From Candidatus Palauibacter rhopaloidicola (GTDB lineage Bacteria > Gemmatimonadota > Gemmatimonadetes > Palauibacterales > Palauibacteraceae): DNA of 64,000 bases. The translations under genes were made by a program, and so were the position numbers. This document shows positions 9,232 through 16,431 of this stretch, one piece after another (within the stretch, counting starts at the first letter, position 1; each line of letters begins with the position of its first letter). The DNA is taken from the NCBI GenBank assembly GCA_026914155.1, contig JAPPGH010000008.1, forward strand, positions 1-64,000. The letters run 5' to 3'. Under the pieces are notes generated by a model, which had not been told where the DNA came from, searched no databases, and saw only the letters and a list, made by a program, of their open reading frames with translations.

Positions 9232-10203
9232 ATGATTCGCAAGCGCTCTTCCGGCCTGGTCCCCGGCCCGTCGATCCCTCCGACCTTTCGCATCCCCCTG
9301 TTCTCGCTCGTCGCGCTGGGCGCTTCGCTTTCGTGGGGCGCCTGCGGAGGAGGAGAGCCGCCGTCCGACGAACCGGCAGGGGGCGCTGACGCCGCGGCCG
9401 CCGACGCGCCGCCGCAGTTCGAGACGACCGAGGTCGCCGAAGGGGTCTACCAGTTCCGCTGGATCGGACACAACGCCCTGTTCGCCGTCACTTCAGAGGG
9501 CGTGTTCGCCTTCGATCCGATCTCCGTCGAGGCGGCCGCCACCTACGCGGAGGAGATCCGCCGGGTCGCGCCGGGAGCCGAACTCGCGGCCATCGTCTAC
9601 AGCCACAACCACGCGGACCACGCGACGGGCGCCGAGGTGCTGCGCGAAGCGTTCGGGGCGGACGTTCCCATCTACGCGCACCGGAATGCGGACGCGCCGC
9701 TCAGGGAGGCCGCGGACCCCGACCTTCCCCCGCCCACGGACACCTTCGACGAGACCATGACGCTCGCGGGCGGCGAAATCGAACTCCACTACCTGGGCCG
9801 GAGCCACAGCGACGACATCGCCGTCGGCTTCCTGCCGGGTCACAGCCTCGCCTTCGCAGTGGACTTCGTGTCGCGCGACCGGTTCGGGTACCAGGACCTC
9901 GGCAGCTTCCACTTCCCCGACCAGTTCGACGCGATCGAAGGCCTGCTCGAGATCCCCTTCGAGACGATCGTGTTCGGGCACGGGCCCACGGGCGACCGGG
10001 CCGCGGTCGAGCGGCAACTCACCTACTACCGCGATCTGGACGCGGCCGTGCGGGCCGCGGTCGAGGCGGGGCTGAGCGAGGACGAGACCGCCGCGACCGT
10101 CCTCATGGAGGACTACAGCCACTGGGACCGCTACGACGACTGGCGCGAACTCAACGTGCGCGGCATGCACCGCAAGCTCCTGGCCGCGGGCGCGGGCGAC
10201 TAG
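9232..10203 (+). CDS. Exported metallo-beta-lactamase-fold hydrolase (lipoprotein)
   Basis: About 323 aa. ATG at 9232 has a good GGAGG about 9 nt upstream. The leader ends at a lipobox (SLSWGAC). The MBL metal motif SHNHADH (about residues 124-130) is followed by a second His in GRSHSDD, an Asp in AVDFVS and the final His in FGHGPTGD. The spacing fits class-B-lactamase-like or other zinc hydrolases of broad substrate range. The family is too diverse to assign a substrate. The neighbouring BlaI/M56 genes make a resistance role tempting, but this gene is on the opposite strand with its own RBS. Confidence 0.87.
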   Translation: MIRKRSSGLVPGPSIPPTFRIPLFSLVALGASLSWGACGGGEPPSDEPAGGADAAAADAPPQFETTEVAEGVYQFRWIGHNALFAVTSEGVFAFDPISVEAAATYAEEIRRVAPGAELAAIVYSHNHADHATGAEVLREAFGADVPIYAHRNADAPLREAADPDLPPPTDTFDETMTLAGGEIELHYLGRSHSDDIAVGFLPGHSLAFAVDFVSRDRFGYQDLGSFHFPDQFDAIEGLLEIPFETIVFGHGPTGDRAAVERQLTYYRDLDAAVRAAVEAGLSEDETAATVLMEDYSHWDRYDDWRELNVRGMHRKLLAAGAGD

Positions 10204-10271
10204 GGAGTGTCCTCTCGCCCTCCCGGTCGAGGATCACACTGAAGGACCGCGTCTTCACGGCGTTCCAGTGG

Positions 10272-10685
10272 GTGCCCAGCCCGCTGGAGCGGACCTTCGC
10301 CTTCTTTTCCGACGCCCACAACCTGGAGCGGATCACGCCGCCTTTCGTGAACTTCCGGGTCCTGACGGCGCCACCGATCGAGATGCGCGTGGGGACGTTG
10401 ATCGACTACCGGCTGCGGCTGCACGGCATCCCCCTCCGCTGGCGGAGCGAGATCACGCACTGGGATCCGCCGCGCCGCTTCATCGACGAGCAGCGCCGCG
10501 GCCCGTATCGGAAGTGGATCCACGAGCATCGTTTCGAGGCGGAGGACGGGGGCACGCGCGTGGAGGACCACGTCACGTACGCGGTGCCGGGCGGCGCGCT
10601 GATCGACCGATGGTTCGTGCGCCCCGATCTCAAGCGCATCTTCGAATACCGCCACAGCGCCATCTCGGAAGTGCTGGGGAGGTAG
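10272..10685 (+). CDS. SRPBCC-family (START-like) lipid/ligand-binding protein
   Basis: Ligand-pocket protein with the family pattern PLERTFAFFSDAHNLERITPP, a central IPLRWRSEITHWDPPRRF and the C-terminal helix RPDLKRIFEYRHSAI. Homologues normally start with one more beta strand (here encoded as VFTAFQW). That strand is in frame upstream of the GTG at 10272, back to a CTG at 10239, with no ATG, GTG or TTG available. The true start may therefore be CTG 10239, or the first strand has been lost. It is cytosolic with no catalytic motif, and follows the MBL gene by about 70 bp. Confidence 0.75.
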   Translation: MPSPLERTFAFFSDAHNLERITPPFVNFRVLTAPPIEMRVGTLIDYRLRLHGIPLRWRSEITHWDPPRRFIDEQRRGPYRKWIHEHRFEAEDGGTRVEDHVTYAVPGGALIDRWFVRPDLKRIFEYRHSAISEVLGR

Positions 10686-10688
10686 CGC

Positions 10689-10708
10689 GACGTTCCCGCG
10701 GGAACGTC
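10689..10708. repeat. Perfect 20-bp palindrome (dispersed element, copy 1)
   Basis: GACGTTCCCGCGGGAACGTC is self-complementary. It sits in the 52-bp gap between two convergent stop codons. The same core occurs at 22467, 38869 and 48769, and imperfectly at 22530. No T-run follows, so it is not a classical terminator, although a strong cruciform or hairpin is possible. Confidence 0.8.
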
Positions 10709-10737
10709 TTTCGCCTATCCGCGGGTGCGTGTGGCCG

Positions 10738-12495
10738 TCACCCGATCAGGCGCTGAAGCTCGGCGATCTCGTCCTGGAGCGCCCGTTCGACCTCGACCAC
10801 TCGCGCAGCCGCGTCGAGGGTGTCGATCTCGCGGCGGACCTCACGAACCCTTCCATCGAGATCGTACGCCTCCATCTCCGCCCGGACCTCCGTGATCCTG
10901 CCGCGCAGAAGCTCAGCCTGTCGCTCGGTCAGGGGTCCTCCCCGAGCCAAGCGGGCCACCTGTCCTTCGAGGGCCTCGACCAGACCTCGGCGGGCTGCGA
11001 CGTGCCCGCGATGGTCAGAGATCCGCTCGCGCAGGCGAGCATCCTCGCCCCGGATCTGCGACGCGTCCCGGGAACCATGCAGAACCGTGAACATCAGGTC
11101 GCGCCAGCGCCGCGCTTCCGCGTCGAACGTCTGGCGGACGCCATCGATGCTCCATTCGTGTTCGATACCCCCTGAGCCGCGCGTGACCACGAGCCGGTGG
11201 ACGCTCCCGGCCCTCGACTCGAGGACCAGCCAGCTGCCGGCCCCCAGGGCCTGGACCGTCGTGCCGTCCGCACTCATGACCACCTCGCCGCTCTCCCGCA
11301 TGCACAGGTGCATGCCCTCGACGAACCTCTCGATCGCGCGTTCGCCGCCGCGCCAATCCTCGAACAGCACGCCGTCGCCCAGCGGGAACATCGATGGTGC
11401 CGCATTCGTGGCACCCGAACACCGCACCGACTCCTGGATCGCGTCATCGACCGGGATGGGCCGGGCGGCCGCGACGAAAACGCCCGCCGCGCCAAGGACC
11501 GCAAGGGTCATGGCCATGCGGAAGGCGCTCGCACGAGGACGCCGGCGTTCGAGAATGGACACGATTCTGCTCTCCAGTTGCGACGGGTGGACGATGGGCA
11601 GCGCCAGCACGCGGGGACCGGCGGAGAGCCCCCTGGCCAGGACGAGAAGGTGCCGCGCGTAATGGGAGGGTCGGATGCCGAGAGCGAGGACCGCGTCGTC
11701 ACAGGCCTTCTCGCCGGCGAGGGTCGCGAGGCGGGAGGCGATCCAGCTCAGGGGATGGAACCAGTAGAGGGCGAGCACGGTCCGGCGCATGACCTGCCGC
11801 AGCGCGTCCCGCCGGCGCACGTGGATGAGTTCGTGGGTCAGGACGATATCGCGCTGATCGGGACCCCATTCGTTGGCGAACTCGGGAAGCAGAATCACCG
11901 GCTTCCACAATCCGCCCGTCATCGGCGTGAGCACCCGCGCGCTCGTCAGGAGCTTCACCTGGCCGCGGATTCGCAGTTCCTTGCGCATCACGTCGACCTG
12001 ACGCACCCAGCCTGGATCTCGAAGCGGGCGAGCCGCGCGTACCAGCGCGCGCAGGCGAAGCGCACCGAACGCCAATGACGCCAGCGACACCGCGCAGCCC
12101 AGCACCCAGGAAACGAACAGGAGGCGGGCAATGGCTGCGGAGAACGGCATCGGCTGGTCGACCGCGAGGCCGCCAACCGCGCCGCCGCGCGGATCGGCGG
12201 AGTTCTGCCCTTCCGCGATGCCGGCCTCCGGTGTGACAGCGGCAGTTTCAACGGCGGGCGGATGGAAGGCCCCGTCGGCTTCCGGGAGGATCGGTACGTT
12301 CCAGTGCGGTGTCAGAACACCCAGCAGGGGCAGCGAAAGCACCACGCCGAACGTGATGGTCCACAACAGATGCAAGGTCTGCGGCGACCCGCGCCTTCCC
12401 AGCCACGCCAGCGCAAGTGCCAGCAGAAACAAGCACGTGACTTGTGCCGTCAGCGCGACGGCCCCCGGAGCCGTGGCCAGGAGGGAGGCGATCAC
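10738..12495 (-). CDS. BlaR1-like M56 membrane metalloprotease (copy B)
   Basis: 585 aa from a GTG start at 12495, 5 nt after the upstream propeller stop. N-terminal membrane helices (TCLFLLALALAWLG and others) surround the M56 zinc motif HELIHVRRRD, with the family's RTVLALYWFHPLSWIA and downstream GEKACDDAVL. After another helix (MAMTLAVLGAAGVFVAAARP) comes an extracytoplasmic part unlike BlaR1's penicillin-binding domain. It has GSWLVLES, EWSIDGV.QTFDAEARRWRDL and a long C-terminal coiled coil. In BlaR1 systems this protease leads to cleavage of the BlaI repressor when the sensor is occupied. The signal here is unknown. Confidence 0.88.
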   Translation of the reverse strand: MIASLLATAPGAVALTAQVTCLFLLALALAWLGRRGSPQTLHLLWTITFGVVLSLPLLGVLTPHWNVPILPEADGAFHPPAVETAAVTPEAGIAEGQNSADPRGGAVGGLAVDQPMPFSAAIARLLFVSWVLGCAVSLASLAFGALRLRALVRAARPLRDPGWVRQVDVMRKELRIRGQVKLLTSARVLTPMTGGLWKPVILLPEFANEWGPDQRDIVLTHELIHVRRRDALRQVMRRTVLALYWFHPLSWIASRLATLAGEKACDDAVLALGIRPSHYARHLLVLARGLSAGPRVLALPIVHPSQLESRIVSILERRRPRASAFRMAMTLAVLGAAGVFVAAARPIPVDDAIQESVRCSGATNAAPSMFPLGDGVLFEDWRGGERAIERFVEGMHLCMRESGEVVMSADGTTVQALGAGSWLVLESRAGSVHRLVVTRGSGGIEHEWSIDGVRQTFDAEARRWRDLMFTVLHGSRDASQIRGEDARLRERISDHRGHVAARRGLVEALEGQVARLARGGPLTERQAELLRGRITEVRAEMEAYDLDGRVREVRREIDTLDAAARVVEVERALQDEIAELQRLIG

Positions 12496-12500
12496 CGGGC

Positions 12501-13769
12501 TCAGCGGATTTCGGGCGGCAGGCGCCGCACGGTGATGACAGGGACGTCGAACTCATCGGTTTCGACGAAGGCGACCAGGCCGCCCGGGCCGAACGCGCGC
12601 GGCATGCGGAGGACATCCGGCGCGAGCGTGCCGACGTAGCGGCCGTCCGGCGCGAGCACGTCAACAGGGCCCGGCTCTTCGACGCCCGGCTCGGCGCTAC
12701 GCTGGATCCACAGCGCACCGTCCCACGTCGTGCGGACGGCCGCGAGCACGGGCACCTCCGGATGGAACCGCATGTTCTCGACCGCTTGCCTCCGCCCCCC
12801 CATGAGGAAATCCATCGCCGCCATCGCCTCGGGCGACCTCGAACCCGTCATGATCGGATTTCGCACCCGCTCGAGGCGGCGTTCGCGCTCCTCCTGCCGC
12901 ATGGACTCCGTAACCGGCAGCGGCCGGATGGGCCGGCGCAGGATACGCGACACCGCGCCGGAAGGATCGGTGAGCTTGATCGCGTAGGCCGACGAATCCG
13001 AGAACGCGACCCCGCCCGAGGGCAGCACGTCGAACAGCAGCCCCGGCTCGAACCCCCACTCGGGGCGCGACGCCATGGCCTCCGGGTCGTCGGCTTCGTG
13101 GTCTCGCTCCTGCAACGCGCGGGGCGCCCAGGCCTCCACCAGCGGTTGCTCCGACACCTCGTCCGCTGACAGGTCGAAGCGCCGGATGGCCCGCCCCTCC
13201 TCGCCGGTCGACGTGTCCCGGGCGCCGCCGACGGCGCTCCGGATTCCGGTGCGCTCCGGTCGCATGTCGCTGCCCAGTTCCATTCCGAGCATATGCTCGA
13301 ACTCGCCGCCCGGGGCGAAGACGTGATACCCCATGTGCATGATGTCCTGGACCAGCGTGCTCCCGTCGGCCCACACATACATCTGCCTCGGGGCGCGGAA
13401 CTCGCCGGGACCATCGCCATCGCGTCCGAACTCGGTCGCGAGCCCGCCCGCGGGGTCCACGACAACGATGCGTGTCCGGCCCGAGAGCGGCGCCGTCTGG
13501 TCCATGAGGTGGAGGTTCCCCGAGCCATCGAACCACAGACTCGGGATGGACGAGAACTCGGCCCACGCGGCCTCTGCCGCGGCGGACCCGATGCTGTACA
13601 CGAGTTCGAGATCGGGAGACAGCAGGCGATCCTCGGCGGGGAGATCCACGACCTCCTGCGCGACCGCTGCCTGCGCGTGGAAACCGACCGCGGCGAGAAC
13701 CGCCACGAGGACCGCTGTGGGAGCCGCCGCGGCTCCGGCGCCGAGACGTCGGCGCGCAGCGGCCGTCAT
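12501..13769 (-). CDS. Secreted 6-bladed beta-propeller protein (copy 1)
   Basis: About 422 aa with an Ala-rich signal peptide ending near VAQE. Shared features are EVVDLPAEDRLLSPDLELVY, EFGRDGDGPGEFRAPRQMYV, FAPGGEF and the last blade RMPRAFGPGGLVAFVETDEF. The ATG at 13769 overlaps the M56-A stop (ATGA), and its own stop lies 5 nt before the M56-B start. It is therefore encoded between two membrane proteases in a single transcription unit, which suggests it is an extracytoplasmic ligand-binding partner of the M56 sensors. That role is inferred from position only. Confidence 0.86.
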   Translation of the reverse strand: MTAAARRRLGAGAAAAPTAVLVAVLAAVGFHAQAAVAQEVVDLPAEDRLLSPDLELVYSIGSAAAEAAWAEFSSIPSLWFDGSGNLHLMDQTAPLSGRTRIVVVDPAGGLATEFGRDGDGPGEFRAPRQMYVWADGSTLVQDIMHMGYHVFAPGGEFEHMLGMELGSDMRPERTGIRSAVGGARDTSTGEEGRAIRRFDLSADEVSEQPLVEAWAPRALQERDHEADDPEAMASRPEWGFEPGLLFDVLPSGGVAFSDSSAYAIKLTDPSGAVSRILRRPIRPLPVTESMRQEERERRLERVRNPIMTGSRSPEAMAAMDFLMGGRRQAVENMRFHPEVPVLAAVRTTWDGALWIQRSAEPGVEEPGPVDVLAPDGRYVGTLAPDVLRMPRAFGPGGLVAFVETDEFDVPVITVRRLPPEIR

Positions 13770-15817
13770 CGCGTCGCCCTCCGCAGTTCGTCGAGCACAT
13801 CCCGAAGCGAACGCTCCACCTCCTCCAGCCGCTGCTCCAGACCCGGGCTTTCGGCCTCGCGTTTGATCAGTTCCGAGATCTCGAGGAGTTCGCGTTCGAG
13901 TTCGGACGTTTCGACCTCCGTCATCAGACCGGCCACGCCGAAGTCGATGTCCGCGATCCGTTCCGCGATGCCCGTGAGTTGGGTGTCGAGATCGGAGCGC
14001 CGGATCGTCTCCGTGATGCGGCGGAGCCCCATCTCCCAGGCCATGAGATCCTGCGCCAGTTCGCGGAGCGCCTCCTCCGGCTGCGCGTCGCGCAGGGCGG
14101 ACTGCAGGTTCGAGAGTTCGTCGCGGTATCCGGAGATCCGGCCGTACAGCAGGACTCCGCCCGTGGTAGAGAACCACGCGTCCTGATAGTGGTTCATGAC
14201 GGTGAACATCAGGTCGCGCCATCGGCGGGCCTCCGCGTCAAAGGGTTGTTGGACGCCGTCGACGCTCCATTCACGTGCGATCCCTTCCGGCCCGCCGGTG
14301 ATCGCGAGGCGGTGCGTCCGCTCGCCCGTCGATTCGATGACGAGCCAGCTGTCGTCGCCCAGCGAGCGGACCGCGGTGCCCGCGTCGTTCAGCGCGACAT
14401 CGCCGTCTCCGCGCATGCAGAGCAACATCCCCTCGACGCGTCTCACCATCGTGAATCGCCCATCCGTCCACTTCCAGTTCGGCGCCACCCTGCCGCCACC
14501 CTGAAAGGCGAACGACCGGATCGAATCGGAGGACGCGACGCACTCCACCTCGTGCGGCGCGACGGATGAAGTCGTGCCGGCGGCGGGGGGCGTGGCGGCG
14601 CGAACGGCGGCGGCGCGGGCGGCGGCGAACGCAGCCTCTCGGGCGGATCGCTCGCGCGCGGCCTCGCGCCGGGTCTCGGCGGTGATTGTGGTAGCCTCGG
14701 GGGCGGCCTGCGAGATGGCGGCGGCTTCTTCGCCGACCTGGACCGGGCGCGCGGCGGCGACGAATACGCCCGCCATGCCGAGGACCGTGAGCGTCAGGGC
14801 CGCGCGCGCGAGGCTGGGGCGCGGACGTCGGCGCGCGAGGATGGACGTGATCCTCTGCTCGAGCTTTGAGGGTTTCACGATGGGGTGCGCCATGGGGAGC
14901 GCCAGCGCCCTCGGACCGCGGGGGAGGCCGGCGGCCAGGAAGAGGAGGTGCCGGGCGTAGTCCGAGGGCCGGGCACCGAGGGCGAGCACCTCTTCGTCGC
15001 AGGCCTTCTCGCTCGCGAGCTCGGCGCGGCGCGAGGCGATCCACACCAGGGGATGGAACCAATGCAGGGCGAGGACGACCCGGCGGATCAGTTGGCGGAG
15101 GGCGTCCCGCCGTCGCACGTGGATGAGTTCGTGCGTGAGGACCACGACCCGCCGCTCCGGACTCCACGTCCCGGCCGAAGCCGGGAGCAGAATCACCGGA
15201 CGCCACAGCCCGCCCGTCATCGGCGTCGCCACCGCCGGGCCGGACAGCAGCCGAACCTCGCGGCGGAGGCCGAGCCGGCGTTGCAGCGTCGCGGCCGCGC
15301 GCACCCATTCGGGGTCGCGCAGGGGCCGGGCCGTCCGCACCAGTTTCCGGAGCCGGAGCGCCGCGAAGGCGAGCGAGGCCAGGGAGAGGACGCAGCCAAC
15401 CAGCCACGCGATCCACGCGACCCGGACGACGGAGCGCCCCGCGGCCGCGCCCGCGGCGCTCCCCGCCGCATCCCCACGCGCGGCCAGCCGGGCCCGCACC
15501 GCCTGGACGAGGGCCTCCCGCATTCCGGCGACCTCCATCGTCGCGATCAGGCCGGAGGGGCCAAGGGCGGGGTCGAACGTCGCGGAAGTGGCACGCTCGA
15601 TCGCGGTCGCGGGCGACTCGCCGCCACGGGCCGGCAGGAGCGGGATCTCCCACGAGGGACCGAAGAGGCCGAGGACGGGGAGCGCGAGAACCAGAGCGAA
15701 CGTCGCCGTCCACAGCAGATGAAGCGTCCTCGATGATCCGCGCCGCATGAACCACGCCAGCGCGAGCGCCAGCAGGAGCAGGGGCGTGACCTGAGCGGCC
15801 AGCACGACGGGGCTCAC
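13766..15817 (-). CDS. BlaR1-like M56 membrane metalloprotease (copy A)
   Basis: 683 aa. The GTG start at 15817 overlaps the blaI-like stop (GTGA). Helices such as VTPLLLLALALAWF flank the protease core with HELIHVRRRDALRQ, ALHWFHPLVWIA and EKACDEEVLALG. After the helix AALTLTVLGMAGVFVAAARP, an Ala/Arg-rich stretch leads to DDSWLVIES, EWSVDGVQQPFDAEARRWRD and a coiled coil rich in Glu and Leu. This C-terminal architecture matches copy B, and no transpeptidase-like SxxK/KTG motifs are visible. The gene pair is a duplication. Expected role: signal-triggered protease that inactivates the BlaI-type repressor encoded just upstream. Confidence 0.9.
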   Translation of the reverse strand: MSPVVLAAQVTPLLLLALALAWFMRRGSSRTLHLLWTATFALVLALPVLGLFGPSWEIPLLPARGGESPATAIERATSATFDPALGPSGLIATMEVAGMREALVQAVRARLAARGDAAGSAAGAAAGRSVVRVAWIAWLVGCVLSLASLAFAALRLRKLVRTARPLRDPEWVRAAATLQRRLGLRREVRLLSGPAVATPMTGGLWRPVILLPASAGTWSPERRVVVLTHELIHVRRRDALRQLIRRVVLALHWFHPLVWIASRRAELASEKACDEEVLALGARPSDYARHLLFLAAGLPRGPRALALPMAHPIVKPSKLEQRITSILARRRPRPSLARAALTLTVLGMAGVFVAAARPVQVGEEAAAISQAAPEATTITAETRREAARERSAREAAFAAARAAAVRAATPPAAGTTSSVAPHEVECVASSDSIRSFAFQGGGRVAPNWKWTDGRFTMVRRVEGMLLCMRGDGDVALNDAGTAVRSLGDDSWLVIESTGERTHRLAITGGPEGIAREWSVDGVQQPFDAEARRWRDLMFTVMNHYQDAWFSTTGGVLLYGRISGYRDELSNLQSALRDAQPEEALRELAQDLMAWEMGLRRITETIRRSDLDTQLTGIAERIADIDFGVAGLMTEVETSELERELLEISELIKREAESPGLEQRLEEVERSLRDVLDELRRATR

Positions 15818-16197
15818 CGTCCCTCCTCGGCCGCCTTTTCGATCATCTCCTGGAGGCGGGCGTGCTCCTCCGGCGAGAGACCGCCCTCGCGCAACTCGAG
15901 CAGCGTGGCCACGGCCCCCTCCACGGAGTCGCCGAAGAAGGTCTTGAGCACGCGCCGCATGGCCGAGCGCCGGGCGCGCAGCGCCGGCATGGTGGGCGAA
16001 TAGAGGTAGCGGGGTCCGTCCGCTTCACTCACGAGGTGTCCCTTGTTCACCAGACCCCGCAGGATCGAGCGCACGGCCGAATAGGTCGGAGGATCCGCCA
16101 TGTGCTCCCGGATCCGCGCGGCCGTCGGGTTCCCCAGTTCATACACGAGATCCATGACCTCGCGCTCTCGTCTGCTCAGCTCCGGAAGTGGGCTCAC
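15814..16197 (-). CDS. BlaI/MecI/CopY-type transcriptional repressor
   Basis: Winged-helix repressor with LSRREREVMDLVYELGNPTAA, the recognition region TYSAVRSILRGLVNKGHL and a C-terminal dimer helix region (VLKTFFGDSVEGAVATLL) with the usual SPEEHARLQEMIEKA end. GTG at 16197 gives 127 aa, the normal family size, and has GGGAGA upstream. A longer in-frame start at 16314 adds an unconserved tail. First gene of the BlaI-M56-propeller-M56 operon. In the family, the dimer binds a dyad near its own promoter and is cleaved after activation of the M56 partner. Confidence 0.92.
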   Translation of the reverse strand: MSPLPELSRREREVMDLVYELGNPTAARIREHMADPPTYSAVRSILRGLVNKGHLVSEADGPRYLYSPTMPALRARRSAMRRVLKTFFGDSVEGAVATLLELREGGLSPEEHARLQEMIEKAAEEGR

Positions 16198-16281
16198 CGC
16201 GATCGTCTCCCTTCCCCTGCGACGTCTCCCAAACCTCTCGGGGGGCCGAAAATCCCCCTCGGAGAACGAAACCTGGTGCAT

Positions 16282-16303
16282 GTGTGCTGAAAAATCAACA
16301 CAC
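16282..16303. promoter_or_regulatory. Inverted repeat, candidate BlaI-type operator
   Basis: GTGTG (16282-16286) and CACAC (16299-16303) flank a 12-bp AT-rich centre (CTGAAAAATCAA). It lies in the divergent gap between the BlaI-type repressor and the S9 peptidase, about 85 bp upstream of the repressor start. Position and local AT content suit a repressor operator acting on one or both genes. The arms do not match the staphylococcal TACA/TGTA dyad. Confidence 0.4.
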
Positions 16304-16431
16304 CCTGCAGACAACCGCGCTGGTCAGAGGGTTGCACCTGGGAGCAAACGCCGTACGCCCATCGCTGTCACGCCCGGCTTGCCAGGCCTACTATGAGCGC
16401 AACCGGACCCATCCGCGCGGGAGCTTGCACC

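Noticed and set aside
10689..10708. Rho-independent terminator
   Set aside because: Stable palindrome but no T-run on either side, and the identical word occurs inside a coding gene (22467) and between co-directional genes (48769).
10738..16197. Calling the BlaI/M56 operon a beta-lactam resistance system
   Set aside because: No penicillin-binding sensor domain (no SxxK or KTG motif) on either M56 protein, and the nearby MBL-fold gene is separately transcribed and of unknown substrate.
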